A stretch of 64,000 bases of DNA. Source: Chloromonas sp. AAM2 (Eukaryota; Chlorophyta; Chlorophyceae; Chlamydomonadales; Chlamydomonadaceae). This document shows, piece by piece, positions 33,916 to 46,300 of this stretch. Positions within the stretch are counted from its first letter, which is position 1; every line of letters begins with the position of its first letter. A program made the translations under genes and the position numbers. Location: positions 33,240 to 97,239 of the forward strand of contig QAXH01004319.1 of NCBI GenBank assembly GCA_004335635.1, given 5' to 3'. Under the pieces are notes generated by a model, which was not told where the DNA came from, ran no database searches, and saw only the letters and a program-made list of their open reading frames with translations.

Positions 33916-36900
33916 AGCGTTTTGGCACGTTCACAAATCCAGGGAGCTGTCACAGGGCATGGCGCCACCCTGACCTACCCTGCGCAAGAAGCAGAGCGCA
34001 GCGAACAAAGCAGATATGTCGGGCCAAAGGCAGGCAGGCTACAAAACACGCCTCTCAGGCTACATGCCGGATTTGTACGTGTGTCGGACAGGTGGCTTTG
34101 TACAGTGATGATAACTTCACGCAGCACTGTTGGTATGGGGGGCCGCGGGTCCCATGTGACAAGGGACGGCAGCGGCATAGAAATGCAATGATTTCCAGGG
34201 AGTGTATGAGGAACTGAAAGGCAGCTGCACATGGCACTTTGTGTTAGGGTTTGGATGGCTGAATGGGACTCCACGGGGTTGATAGAAGCGGCTGTTGAGA
34301 GCGCGTCAAATCCACGAATCAGACATTTCCTGATGATAGTCGATTCCATAGATAATAACGGCTTTCCGCATGCGTCTTTTCCCTGAATATTGGAGGCAAT
34401 ACTCAGGGTCCGAGCAGGCAGTTCTAGTCATGTTTGAAATTGGCTTGTTCCATCATATGGCGTGAAAAGCCACACGAACCACACGCAAGCACTTTGTCTC
34501 GCAAGATTTTTGCACATAATTGCCTTGGAAACGCTGTTAGATGAATTGGAACGCTCTCTGCAGCAGAGGTCAGATGCATTTGTGAACGCAGTAGCAGAGA
34601 GCTGATGCATCTTTGACCTGGCTGTACTTGACAACTCATGTGCCTCAAGTACTTGCTGCACACATCCCGGTGTAGATTACTCAGTCGTACTTTCCAGGCG
34701 ATGCAGTTGAATGGTTCTCTTCAATGGTCTGGCGTCATACATTCAATTGGTTGGTGACCGGTCTGCTCATTTCCTGGTTTTTAGCCCCCTGGCGCTGTCT
34801 GCCTCATCTCTGTTGCTCAAGGCAAGCTGACACGGTTTCATCTCATGTCAGGCATGGCTTGCTTGCCTTTGCGCTCCGTGCTTGTGGGGCGCCCTGTTGC
34901 AATCTTTGTATATCATGTCATAGCATCAAGTGCACGTTTGGTCAGTATACTTTGTTACCTTGTACGCAGCTAGCGGGAATTGTTTGGTTCATTCGTTTCA
35001 TCGCCCTTTCCATTTAGTGGAGACAATGTGTACTTGCTCCACGCAAACTCTTGACTGTTTTTCTCAAACACTAACGTGTGCAGATGGCTTTGTTGCCGGG
35101 TGTGGTTGAAGTGTTTGATGTAGTTACGTGTGACGTTGAAGTATAGTTGCAAGCAGCACACGCCAAAGCTCAGCCCGGCGTGGAAATGGTTGTGAAAGCG
35201 AAGTTCACGGTTCAGTGTCTTGCGGTTATACCTTTGCCACTGAACCATAGCCTTTAGTGGTGTTTTCAGTCCTGTTCGGTGAGCACATTCGTAAGCCTGG
35301 ATGATACTGCAGCTGCAGTAGTCCTATTGCATTATCAATATGAGTGGCTCGAACTCAAGGTTTTGGGCACATTTGTAAGCCTGACGTGCATGGGTGACAC
35401 TTGCAGCTGTAGAAAAGATAAAAGGAAAAGAAAAGAAAAAGAAAAGAAAAGAGAAATTATATACCTGTAGGGTAGGTTTGACTTGCGTTTCAGGCTATGC
35501 AGTTGAATGGTTAGCTTGAAATGGCCTGGTGTCATAGATTTGGTCGGTCTCCTCTGAACCAAAGACTACTCATCACCAATACTGCCTGTCTTCACCTTCA
35601 CTTTGCTGCACTGTGTCAGAAGCTGACGAGAGGTCATTATTGAAAGGTGCCGTGACAAGCCACCAGTCTGCGGTTGTAGTACATGACACTACTAGAACAC
35701 ACACATCCCGCCTTTCTCAGCGGATGCAAACGAGCTACAAGCAAAACGTGCACGGGTATGGCCCAAAGCTGTTTCTTTCAGCAGCCTGCCCAAAGCGTGC
35801 CTGGAATACCTGCCAAGTCATATTGCCAAATAAACGGCGACAGGCGTAAACCACGTGCCCGTGCTCGGTTATCCATAACCCTTTTTTTTTCTTTTGTTTT
35901 TAAAATCCACGAGTGGTTGTCTGTCACGAGCATCAACACCAAATCGTCACAGTCACAGACATGCGCAAAATATACATATTCAGCCCTTATTCCTCTTCAG
36001 ATGTTCAAGCCTATCCTCAGCATGGGACAGGCTATCAGGACAATGGGCTTGACCGATCAAATGCCAGCGCATTGACACGCATACGTAAGCTACCTTGCCA
36101 AACCTACCATGGCAGATCTAGTCACGAGCAGTGATATATTCACTGTGCAGCTCAAAGCAAACATAATCAGTTCTCAAACAGAAATACACAGCGCATCATG
36201 GCAACCACATTGCAACCACCTTTGGCAACCAGTGATCAAGGCAAGGGTTCATACTCTCGTTCAGTATGCCTTCTTGCTGAGCGTGCATATTCTTTAGATA
36301 CTCCTATCACAAGTGGTCTGTGAAATGCCTATTGGTGGCAAAGTCCTTAGTAGGTTACTTAGTGTTGTAGAAGACCAGGATTTGGCCCACAAGCAATTCA
36401 CCACCAACGCTTACAACACTTGCGTCGTCATCATATGTGTGTTTTAGTTTTCTTGCAGAGCATGCAACACCACAACTGAAACTATTGCGAGAGGATGCTG
36501 CAACCGTCAATATTGTTACTAGACGCCTCCAACAAATTTGCGGCTTGAGGTCACCATTGGTCCATGCGAGTTGCGGCTTGGTCATGTCAAGTTTTCATGT
36601 GCCTGCTTTCATGTGCCTGCTTTCAGGTGCCTGCTTTCAGGCGACACACATAGGTGATTACCCCCTGGCAAAGACTTTGGACTCGCTGATGCGAGTGAAA
36701 ATGCTTGGCCCTTGCAACCTTGCTGATTTTGATTGAGGCTGACGTGCTTTTGATAGAGGCTGCGGCTGACGTGCTTTTGATTGGGGTTGACGTACAGAGT
36801 TTGGCATGAGGAGTCAACTCGCCAAAAAGGGTTGAGGTGCCTGACAACTTGATGGCCTTGATACCACCACGCAACAGGGAAAAAAAGTTTGCCAGTTCTG

Positions 36901-39394
36901 GGACAATTTCTGTGTGGCACCGTGATGAGGCTGTCAGTCGTATTTCAGTCGAACTAGTATTTTCAGGAGTGCGTCCATACTAAGTTCTTATGGTGGTGAA
37001 AGTGTGGTGTTGGGTCAGTGTCATCTGTCACTGGGATGTGTTGCTGATGCTGGAGTTGGTAGACTGCCGCTGGTGACTGCCAATACTGGGACAGGACAGT
37101 GAGAAGTGGTGGTAGATCATCAGAGATTCAAAACGCAATGTCACACAATGATACTCCAATTTCAGTGTAACACAATGACATTCCAATTCCATTGTAAACA
37201 TAGCAACGTCTTCAGCAGTCTTGGCACACATGCCTTGAGATACACTGTGACTTATAGACTTAGACGGTGTCTGCCACTTCTGGGACAACTGACGATTCCT
37301 TGTAGACACTGAGACGCTCACTGATCTTACACTATCCAGTCACCTCATCACTAGGTGTCCGTGCCGGTCAGAAGCAATAGACTTTGAAGCCATTTGTCAG
37401 CAAACTACAGGCAGTGGTTAATTCACCACTAAACACACTTGCGTCCAGCCCAACCAGAAGTCTATGAGGGTTTAGACAAGTATATAGGCCCATAGGCCGC
37501 ACATTGGCTGCCTGAAGCGTGACGCGATGCATGGTACATGCATGTCAGAACTCGGTCGTTGGCTACTGATGCTACCGTTCCCAGTTCCATGCCTCGACAA
37601 AGCTGTCCTCCACAAAGCCACCTACTTGTACCTGCCACAAGATTTCAAAGGGGTTCCTGGTTGCCTTGGCTGGTTGTGCTTTCGCCCCTTAGGGCCCCTC
37701 TCCCCACAGCTGGGGCAAACACCCACATCCGTGCCAACTGGGATCGCTGCCCGTGAGCTAGGTGGCTGAGGTCCGTGGCCCTGGTTCTTGGAAATGCCAG
37801 CTCCTGCTGCGCCCTTGTGTGCTGCTTGCTTGCGGCCGTCTTCCATGACGTTGTTGCAGCGGTGGCTGTAGGAAGCACACATGTGACGCAGCGTGCATCA
37901 GACAGATGTCAGGCAATTCACGTAGCTTACGACTACAAGCTCGCGCACAACCACTTGGATATATTGAGGAACACGAGCGAGAAATCACATCTGACAACTT
38001 GACATCTTCAGTTGAGAGCGTGAGTGGTGATGATAGTGGCTCTGACAGTGAGAGTGGTGATGAGAGCTCTCAGATGATTTTGAGCAGGAGCAGCCTGCCT
38101 GTGCTGCTGCGCAGACTGCGGCCCGTGAGGCACGGGCAGAGAGGCGGGCAGCAGAGCTGCACTGTTGTTGTGGTTTCAAAGGGCAGGGATACAGGGGCTT
38201 AGCCCGTCCGAATTTGTAGTCCCCGATTATGTACAATAGCCATCCGGTAAAACCGGATTATTGTAAGAGTTGATGCCGGCAGGCACCCGGACACGTCCAG
38301 CCATGCCATCCAGGAATGCTGCCAAACCACAAAAGCCCAAATGTCCGGGTTCCTGCCAAACCCTATAAGATGATCGGATACTGGGACGATCGGAATTAGG
38401 ACATGTCACTGTACCCTGCGAGTCATCATGCCCATGCTTCGTTTCTGTGGACAAACCCACCATGCCACAGTAATTGTAAATAATCCCTTCACCGCGTGAG
38501 TTAGACTCGGGATTCCCGACGATTTGCTATTGCCCTTGTGCTGCCCTGCATAGAAATCATGACATGTGCCTCGTGCATGTGCACCACACCTACGACAGCC
38601 TACCCAACGTGACTAGCAGGCTTGCCCTTGGTGGCAAAGTGCTTGACTTCCTGAAGTATACTGTCTGGGTGGTGTTGCATCATACTTGCTGGGTGGAGCG
38701 GCCTCAGCAGTCCCTGCCTCTTTGTGTGGATTGCCATGTGCGCCAGCGCTTGCAAGATACATCCTGCAAACGCGGACTTGCCATGTCCTGCTGAACCTTG
38801 GGTAATCAGATGTGTCTATCTCTGCCATGCGCCTGTGCCCACTTGCTGCACATGCCGCGTCCAATGCACTCGAGGTTCGAGTCAACTTCCACGCTGGGTG
38901 CAGCACGCTTGTAAAAGCATAGAAATCCGCCTGTTGAGGCTGAATCTGATCGGCCCACTAGTATGAGCCGCGAGAAGCGGAGAAGGCTGTAATGGCTGGC
39001 GGTTTTTGCTGTACATACGAACCTGCACGACAACACTTTCTTTTCGCCCAACACATCACAGTACCTTCTGAGTTGATCTCACTACAAGCGTGCTACTCAT
39101 ACAGAAATCTGTCCTCTACGTGTTTGAAGCCAGGTGCGTGCGAAAATGGCATGCGTCATTTGTAATCTTGGCCTTGGAGTAAAGATGGGTGTGCTCAAAC
39201 ATAAACATGCTTTTGCCCGATACTGACCAGGCCGCAATTCCTGCTTGACCCGCGTCGCAGGGTTTGACAAGTTTGACAAGTTTCCTTGACCTCCTCACAG
39301 CAGCAGGAGGGCACATTCAACAGCAGCATGGTGCCTGCTGCCTGTGGTCGGCAAGGTTTCGCTGCTCGTACGAAATGAACAAGAGAGTAACGAC
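33916..39394. other. Intergenic region with repeat fragments, no supportable gene
   Basis: No exon chain was found. The region holds a direct repeat pair (TATGCAGTTGAATGGTT-like, 34699-34750 and 35493-35550), short tandem copies of TTTCATGTGCCTGC (36593-36645) and of GCTGACGTGCTTTTGAT (36738-36795), a fragment GTTTGCCAGTTCTGGGACAA shared with 4.8 kb, an imperfect hairpin at 38232-38265, and an acidic Ser/Asp-rich open frame (37980-38080) of unknown meaning. Upstream exons of the glucan synthase gene could lie at its right end. Confidence 0.4.
38232..38265. repeat. 14-bp inverted repeat with 3-nt bulge
   Basis: TACAATA, three unpaired bases, ATCCGGT, loop AAA, then ACCGGATTATTGTA. The two arms pair perfectly apart from the bulge. 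It could be a transposon end or MITE remnant. Confidence 0.7.
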
Positions 39395-41271
39395 ATGCAG
39401 CCGCACGATGTGCAGCAGAGCGGGGCATCTGCCAGCCCCAGCGTATGGTCCTCGCTCAAGGGCCTCCTTGGCACTGACAGTGCCGGACCTGAGCGGACGG
39501 GTTCTTCCGCAGGCAACTTGGACTCACAGGTGTTGAACCAGCATGTCCAAGCTAACCCGCACAGGCTGGCAGGCAGCCAGCTACGCTCTTCCGGAGGAGA
39601 AATGCCACTCGCTGAGCAGTTGGAATCCCGCATGCGCTCGACGCTGCTGGGTGGTCATGCGAATGATGAGCAGCAGGATCAGCAGCAGCATCACCACCAG
39701 GAATACGATTATCGTGCTCCTGGGGGAGAGGGGGAGAACTGGAACAGCTTTGTTGCCAGTGAGTGCAATGCCATGCACTCGCATGCCATGCAGTGCGACA
39801 TGTCATGCATTTAAGCATGCACGCATGTGGGTGGTGCTTTGTGTGCTGTCGCTGTGAAGCATGCAAATGTGCAGCAGACAGCGTGGCAGAGGGTTTGGCA
39901 GGCGTCAGAGCTGTGCCATTTGCAGCACATGCAGCCAGGCAACAGATGGCAAACTCTCAGCACATGCATGCATGCGATTTGGCTGCAGCACAACAGAAGA
40001 GCGTACATGCATGCACAACTGAGGAGCAGGCGGGCATGAGTACTGTGATGCATGGGCGCACATGATGTTGAATGCATGCACACCTTGCATTGGGATGCAG
40101 GCACGTGCATGCTGTTGAGCACAGGCGTACTTACATGCTCACATGATGTGAGGTTCGGTATGCATTGTGAGTGCACACAGGCAACGACAGCGCAATGGGG
40201 CGCACGTGCATGCACACACTCATGGGATGGGTTGCATGTACACTTGTCACATGGAGCATGGAGGGCAGGCACACATGCGCAACTATAGCATGGGATGCAG
40301 GTGCATGCACGTCAAAGAATGCCATGCAGTGGGATGGCCCATGTGGTCAAGATTGTGTTCATGCATGCATGCATGCATGCACATGCAGCATGATGACAGG
40401 GGTCTCGTGCATAACACGGCCTGGGCACATATGTCATGCAACATAAGCGTGCATGCGTGCCCTTCATGGCATGCGCAATGCATGCGACATGGGGAACAGC
40501 TGCACGTGCAAAGTCAAGACACAGCATGCAGATGCACATCCTGCACAGGGCTGGACACCATGGAGTTCAAAAGGCCACACAAACAGACATCACATGGGTT
40601 GCATGCATGCACGCGTTACACATACATCACATGCGTTGCATGAATGCATGCCATAGGTTGCATGCATGCACGGTATGCGTTGCATGAATGCATGCCATAG
40701 GTTGCATGCTTGCACGCTATGCGCTGCGTGTGTGCCATGGGTTGCAGATACAGGCATGCCGGAGGTGGCATGCATGCATGCATGCATGCCTTGCTTGGCA
40801 TACATGCAGCCCTAGCGGCTTTCCAACCGAACTGCAACTGAATCCTAACTGCAGGCTGGATGAAGGAGGATGGCTCTGACACAGAGCAGGGCCCAAGGGC
40901 GGAGTCAGCCGTCCTGGGGCCCAATGGAAGGCTGTCACGAGCAACATCAGCATATGTGAGTGTGCTTAGGTGTGGCATGTGTAGTGTTGTGCGGGAGGCG
41001 TAGATTGCAGGATTTCTACGCGTAAAAACGCATGTGTGTCATTAAGCGTGAGGGTGACTTTTGTGGCAGTTAGAGTACTGTCATAGCCATAGTCTGTGTG
41101 GGGATCGCCATTGGTTAGTAAATGCACTGTTTACCTAACATACCAATTGTACCACTGACGCCACCCAGTGTGCAATGGGTACGAACAAAACGTGTCGCGT
41201 GTTTGACACATGGGCGTTGTACATTGCCCATACACATCACGGGCCCAAGGTAGGCCATGGCTTTGGAGCCA

Positions 41272-41331
<60 letters not shown>

Positions 41332-43396
41332 CATGGCCTTCAGTGCGTTGAGGACTGCTCAGCGGGCACAAGGGATGACGCTTCATGTACATGTGCACAT
41401 GCTTGTAATTTGCACATGTGGCATGTGTGCCCTGGTGTGTACATGCAGGTGCCTTTGAAGAGCCCCAAGAAAAGCTTTGTGGCGGAGCTCCAAGCACAGG
41501 CTGAGGCTGACGCAATGACCGCACAGCTACGTGCTTTCGGGGGTTCAGAGACTGCTGACCTGACCAAACAACCCAAGAAGAGCGCAATGAAGGTAGGCTG
41601 TGTGTGTATGTGTGGCGGCGTTCCAGACTTGGCGACAGTGCGACAGTGGGCATTTTGGACCCGGGTTGGCGACAGTAAAATTGGATTTGGGCAACAGACG
41701 GTTCCTGTAGGCCCAGGATGGCCATTGGATGGCCAAAATGAAATCTGGAACACTGATAGATGGGTAGAAGGGCGCGGTTGCATGCAAGTCTGGGCATGTA
41801 ATGGCTTCATTAAACACGATTTCAGCATCTCCGTAAACCCACGGAAGCGCTACGGGATTTTGAGATCAACCGTTGCTGGGCGGTTTCTTGTCTGTGAAAG
41901 CCACACACACTCTATGACACGGCCGTTGATCTCATTGTGGATTCCCACTCTTGACTGTTTTTGACTGTATTACATGACCTTCAAATCATTGTGAGGATCT
42001 TCTTCTTAGCCGTTTCTTTGGCCGTTTCTCACGTTTCTCACGCTCACAGGGGGGCACCACCACCTACCGCACAGTGGACTCGGCTCCGGGGATCATTGGA
42101 GGAAACCGGGACGCCAAGGAAACGGTGGAAAGGAGTCCGGGAGAGATGTTCAAGATTGTGGTAAGTTGAGAGTCGGTGGTTGCCCGACAATCCGTGGTTG
42201 GTAGTTACTTTTTCTATGAGCTTTCCTTGGGGTTAGGTTAGTGATTTGTTAGTTAGTAGCACAGTTAGATTAGTGATTTGATTGTGCGCTTCCTGATCGA
42301 TGCAAGAGGGCATAGCTAGGTGGATGGCCCTATGGTTCATCTCTATCAACATGTGCCTATCCCGTACTGAGGCCCTGACATCACCCCGGTAGACCAACCC
42401 AGCCCCACCGCTGCAGCTGCCCAGTCTGGAAACCAACCCTGACCCTAACATGCCTTAAGCCCAGCTTAACCTCAACCCTACACCACCCCTGCATTCCTGC
42501 TGCAGATGCCTAGTCTGGAAGCCAACCCTGACCCTAACATGCCTTAAGCCCAGCTTAACCTCAACCCAACACCACCCCTGCATTCCTGCTGCAGATGCCT
42601 AGTCTGGAAACCAACCCTGACCCTAACATGCCTTCAGCCCAGCTTAACCTCAACCCTACACCACCCCTGCATTCCTGCTGCAGATGCCAAGTCTGGAAAC
42701 CAACGGCTGGGAGGCGCTCGTCCACCAGGTGGTCTGGAAACTGTCACGCCATTTCGGTTTCCAGGCGTTCAACATCAACCCTAAGACCAGGGATCTGGTA
42801 AGCCCCATGCGGCCCTGTATCGCTTCATACTAGGGCATTGGCACGGCTTTGGCAGCATATTGGACCGCACGTGCACCATCACTGTCACACCATCATGTGA
42901 TTCATGTCCATGGCTTGGTATGCGTTAGCCATGTGCTGTGGGTATGGCTGTCATACTGTAATATCTTGTAGTATACTATAATATACTGTAGTATACTATA
43001 ATATACTGTAGTATACTACAAATTACTGTAGTATACTAAATTGCTGTAATGTTCAGCGTGCAATGTGCAATGTGTATGTTCAAATTGTCAGTAGACTGAC
43101 TCCCTCACACAATCATTGTCACTTCTTTCTGACTCTGGCCGTTTCTCGCCCGTTCCTCAGTGCAGTGTTCCCCATGCAATCGTTAGTGTGTATGTACACT
43201 GTCAATGGAACGACGTGCTCATTGATTCTCCCTCATGTCTCACTCTGGCCGTTTCTCACCCGTTTCTCAGGCCGTTCAAGAGCACGTGGCTGCCAGTGCC
43301 ATCCTTGCCGGCGACCACCTGTCGGCTCTGCTGTGCAAGCAAGGCTACGTGAGGCGGGGCGCCACCTGGGATAAGGACGAGGAGCGGTTTGCAAGG
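39395..43396 (+). CDS. Glucan synthase exons 1-6: N-terminal region
   Basis: Exons: 39395-39758, 40855-40955, 41449-41592, 42050-42160, 42684-42797 and 43271-43396 (residues 1-320). The first three are Q/S-rich, mostly disordered and unrecognised. Exons 5-6 contain LVHQVVWKLSRHFGFQAFNI and then EHVAASAILAGDHLSALLCK, which matches the region of plant callose synthases reading FGFQxxNVxNQREHLxLLLAN, just before FKS1 domain 1. A plant-type Vta1-like N-terminus is not recognisable. Confidence 0.8.
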
Positions 43397-46300
43397 GTAA
43401 GGATAACAGTGACAAGCAGGATGTCACAGGAAAGGCGATTCGTACGGTGACCAGAAGAGACTGCAAATTCACCTGGCCTATTAGCTGTTTTCAACATCAT
43501 CAATATCAATAAGACTTACTCACCATGCAATCACCATGCACGGTTGAGCATTTCCCCCATGCAGGCCCTCATGGAGCTTCATGCAACTATCTTCCATAGC
43601 TACGAGCACTACTGGTGCAAGCTCGTGGGCCTGCCCTGGCGCACCTCAGTCGCACAAAAGGTGTGATGACTGAGAAAACTGTGTGACAGATGTGACGGAT
43701 GTGTGGGATTGGGGCCAAGCTGGTGGCCCCGCCATGGCGCATAAGGTGTGCAAAGGGTATCTGCAGTACGCTAAATGCTTGGAAGCAGACAGGAGTCATG
43801 TGTGCGATTTTGAGACCTTCATTTCCCATGTCTGGACATGAGACAGAGCGGCGCATGGGGAACGACGCATGGGGAGCGATGCATGGGGAACAACGCATGG
43901 AGCAGGTTCTCCGCGATTACTGCTACTGCGATTTCATTTGTGCTGTCACTTCTCTTTACCTGGTGCATGTCACCTATGCCTTGCGTGTGGATCGCCTTGA
44001 ATGAGGTGCGAGAAAGGCTCGTCATTGACAAAAATGGCAAAAATCTTTTTCCACGGATTCTTCATGACTACTAGTACTGCTATCCCGGCGTGCACTGTCA
44101 CCTGGTTGCTTTTTCCGTTTCTCCATCACATTGCCCACGTGCTGTCACACCCCACAGGTTCTCCGTGACTACTCGTACTGCGACCCCCGCGTGCTGCACG
44201 GTCTGTTGGCCGAGCTCGGCCTGTGGTTCCTCATCTACACCGAGTCTTCATCCCTCAGACACACGCCCGAGCTGATGTGGTTTATCTACTGGTGCATGTC
44301 GACTTCATTTGTCATGGCGGACTTCTGGCACAAGGACCTGCCGGAGATTGAACCAAGTATGTTGAGGGGTGGGGCAGCCACGTGGCACGAATAACCGGTC
44401 AAACGACACGAACTGGGATTGATCGAGACATGTGAAAGTGCGAGATGAACTGTCCCAAAAAAAGGGGGAGAGAGAGGGAGGGAGAGAGAGTGCCTGGGAT
44501 TGAGTTGAATGAAAATCGGCTTGTATTTTGAGTCTTGAGCCAGTTCCGTAGTTCGTAGCTGCGTTGTACCAATATCTCCATAAGTATAGCGGTTCAAGTT
44601 ATGCAATCATTTACGTTCTTGAATGCGCTTGCAGACATGCGTGACCGGCGCATCGAGCTACGCAACCTCCACCAGAAGATGATCACGGACATCCAGAGCC
44701 AGCTGCAGATCTACCCCCGCAGGACCAGGCCGGAGGACTGTGGGCGCATGAGCACTATCATTTCACGTCTCAGGGTGCGTGCCTACGGTTTAGCGTGCAG
44801 TGCATGTACTTAGGGAACAGAGCGGTACATGTCCTTAGGCTTTAGGGCGTGAGGACTGTGGCCGCATGAACACCATCATTTCATGGCTAAGGTTGCGTGC
44901 GTTAGAGCGGTGCATGTGTGTAGGGTTTGAAGCGTCAGAGACATCATAGCAGTGTGTCCAGTTGTAGGTGTCATCTTCCCACAACCCCACTGCCGTTACG
45001 AGTGCACTGCACGTTCCATACAGTTGCAGCACAGTTTGTATGAATGTTGACAGTAGTAAACCAAATTGCCTGCGGCACGTCCCTGCGGACAGTGATTACA
45101 TTGATAGCTGATCGTTTGACACGCATGCAGGAAACCGATTCACAACTCCTAGTGCGCATGCTGACGGCACGGAAGTGCATGCAGAATACACAGGCATTGA
45201 TATTGAGAATAACAAGTAGTAGCAGTGATATGATGTGATATTATATCGCACATGCTCGCAGGACACCGATGTGCCTGATGAGGATTTCGGGCTGCTGGGC
45301 GACCTGATTGCGTTTGGTGACGGCGGCTTCTACATGGACCGCATAGTGACGCCCATATTCGATGTATTCGCATACGAGGTGAGTCTATGTGCCTTCAACA
45401 CAACTTATCCGCGCCGACGCGCTTGGTCACGTCGTTGTGTCAGCATCGACGTGTTTGCCTATGACGTGAGACCTTGTTTGTTACTATTATCATTGTAGTT
45501 TTCATCGTTGTGTCCATTGAACGCTCCATAGCGTGCCTTGTAGATCGTTAGTTCTTTGGTGCGGCCTCCTTTGGTGATCACATTGTTAGCAGGCTGCAGG
45601 ATGGATGGCGCAAAATGTGTGAATTTGCAACGCAGACCGAGCACTTCAGCACACAATGCATCAGGGCTGAAAATCACGAAGAAACTGATAAACATAAACA
45701 CAATATTGCTTTATAATATTTAATTAATAATAAATCACTTGACACGCACTTGCGCTGTGCAGATTGACCACCTAAGCAACCTGGGAGTGGATGTGGCTCA
45801 CAGGTTGGGTTATGACGACCTCAACGAGTCCATGTGTGTCAGGGAGATCGTGCATGGTAAGTGGTTATGGTTTAGGGTTTAGGGGCTTAGGATCTGGGTT
45901 TAAAGTTGCGGTTTAGAGTTTGGGTTATGACGACCACAATGAGTATCAGGGAGATTGTGCATGGTGAGCAGCAGTAGTAGTCGCAGCAACCGTTGATGGC
46001 GAGCGATCGTGCGCATTGTCTAGTCCATACGTACATTTTTATGTGTTGGTTGTGTGCTGGGAGTTTGAACGTCATCTGGGTGACAGGGTGATTGCAGCGG
46101 CTGGTCACGGGCAGCGCATGTTTTTCACTCATTTGCCATCACCACCTGGCGTTTGTGCCTGGTGCTTGGGGCGACCCCTTGTTGATGACATGCCGAGTCA
46201 CCAGTGAGCAGGTTTTCATACGTTTCACACATTCTAAGCCTTACACGATGTGGCGCTGCTGCATTGCTGGCCACGCAAGACTTGAACTCGGCCTCAGCTA

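Noticed and set aside
37906..38202. Acidic Ser/Asp-rich frame, possible transposase N-terminus
   Set aside because: No catalytic motif or extended homologous frame follows, and the acidic part coincides with a GTGATGA-type repeat.
40167..40805. Several Cys/His/Met-rich frames
   Set aside because: They translate GCATGC repeats inside intron 1 of the glucan synthase gene.
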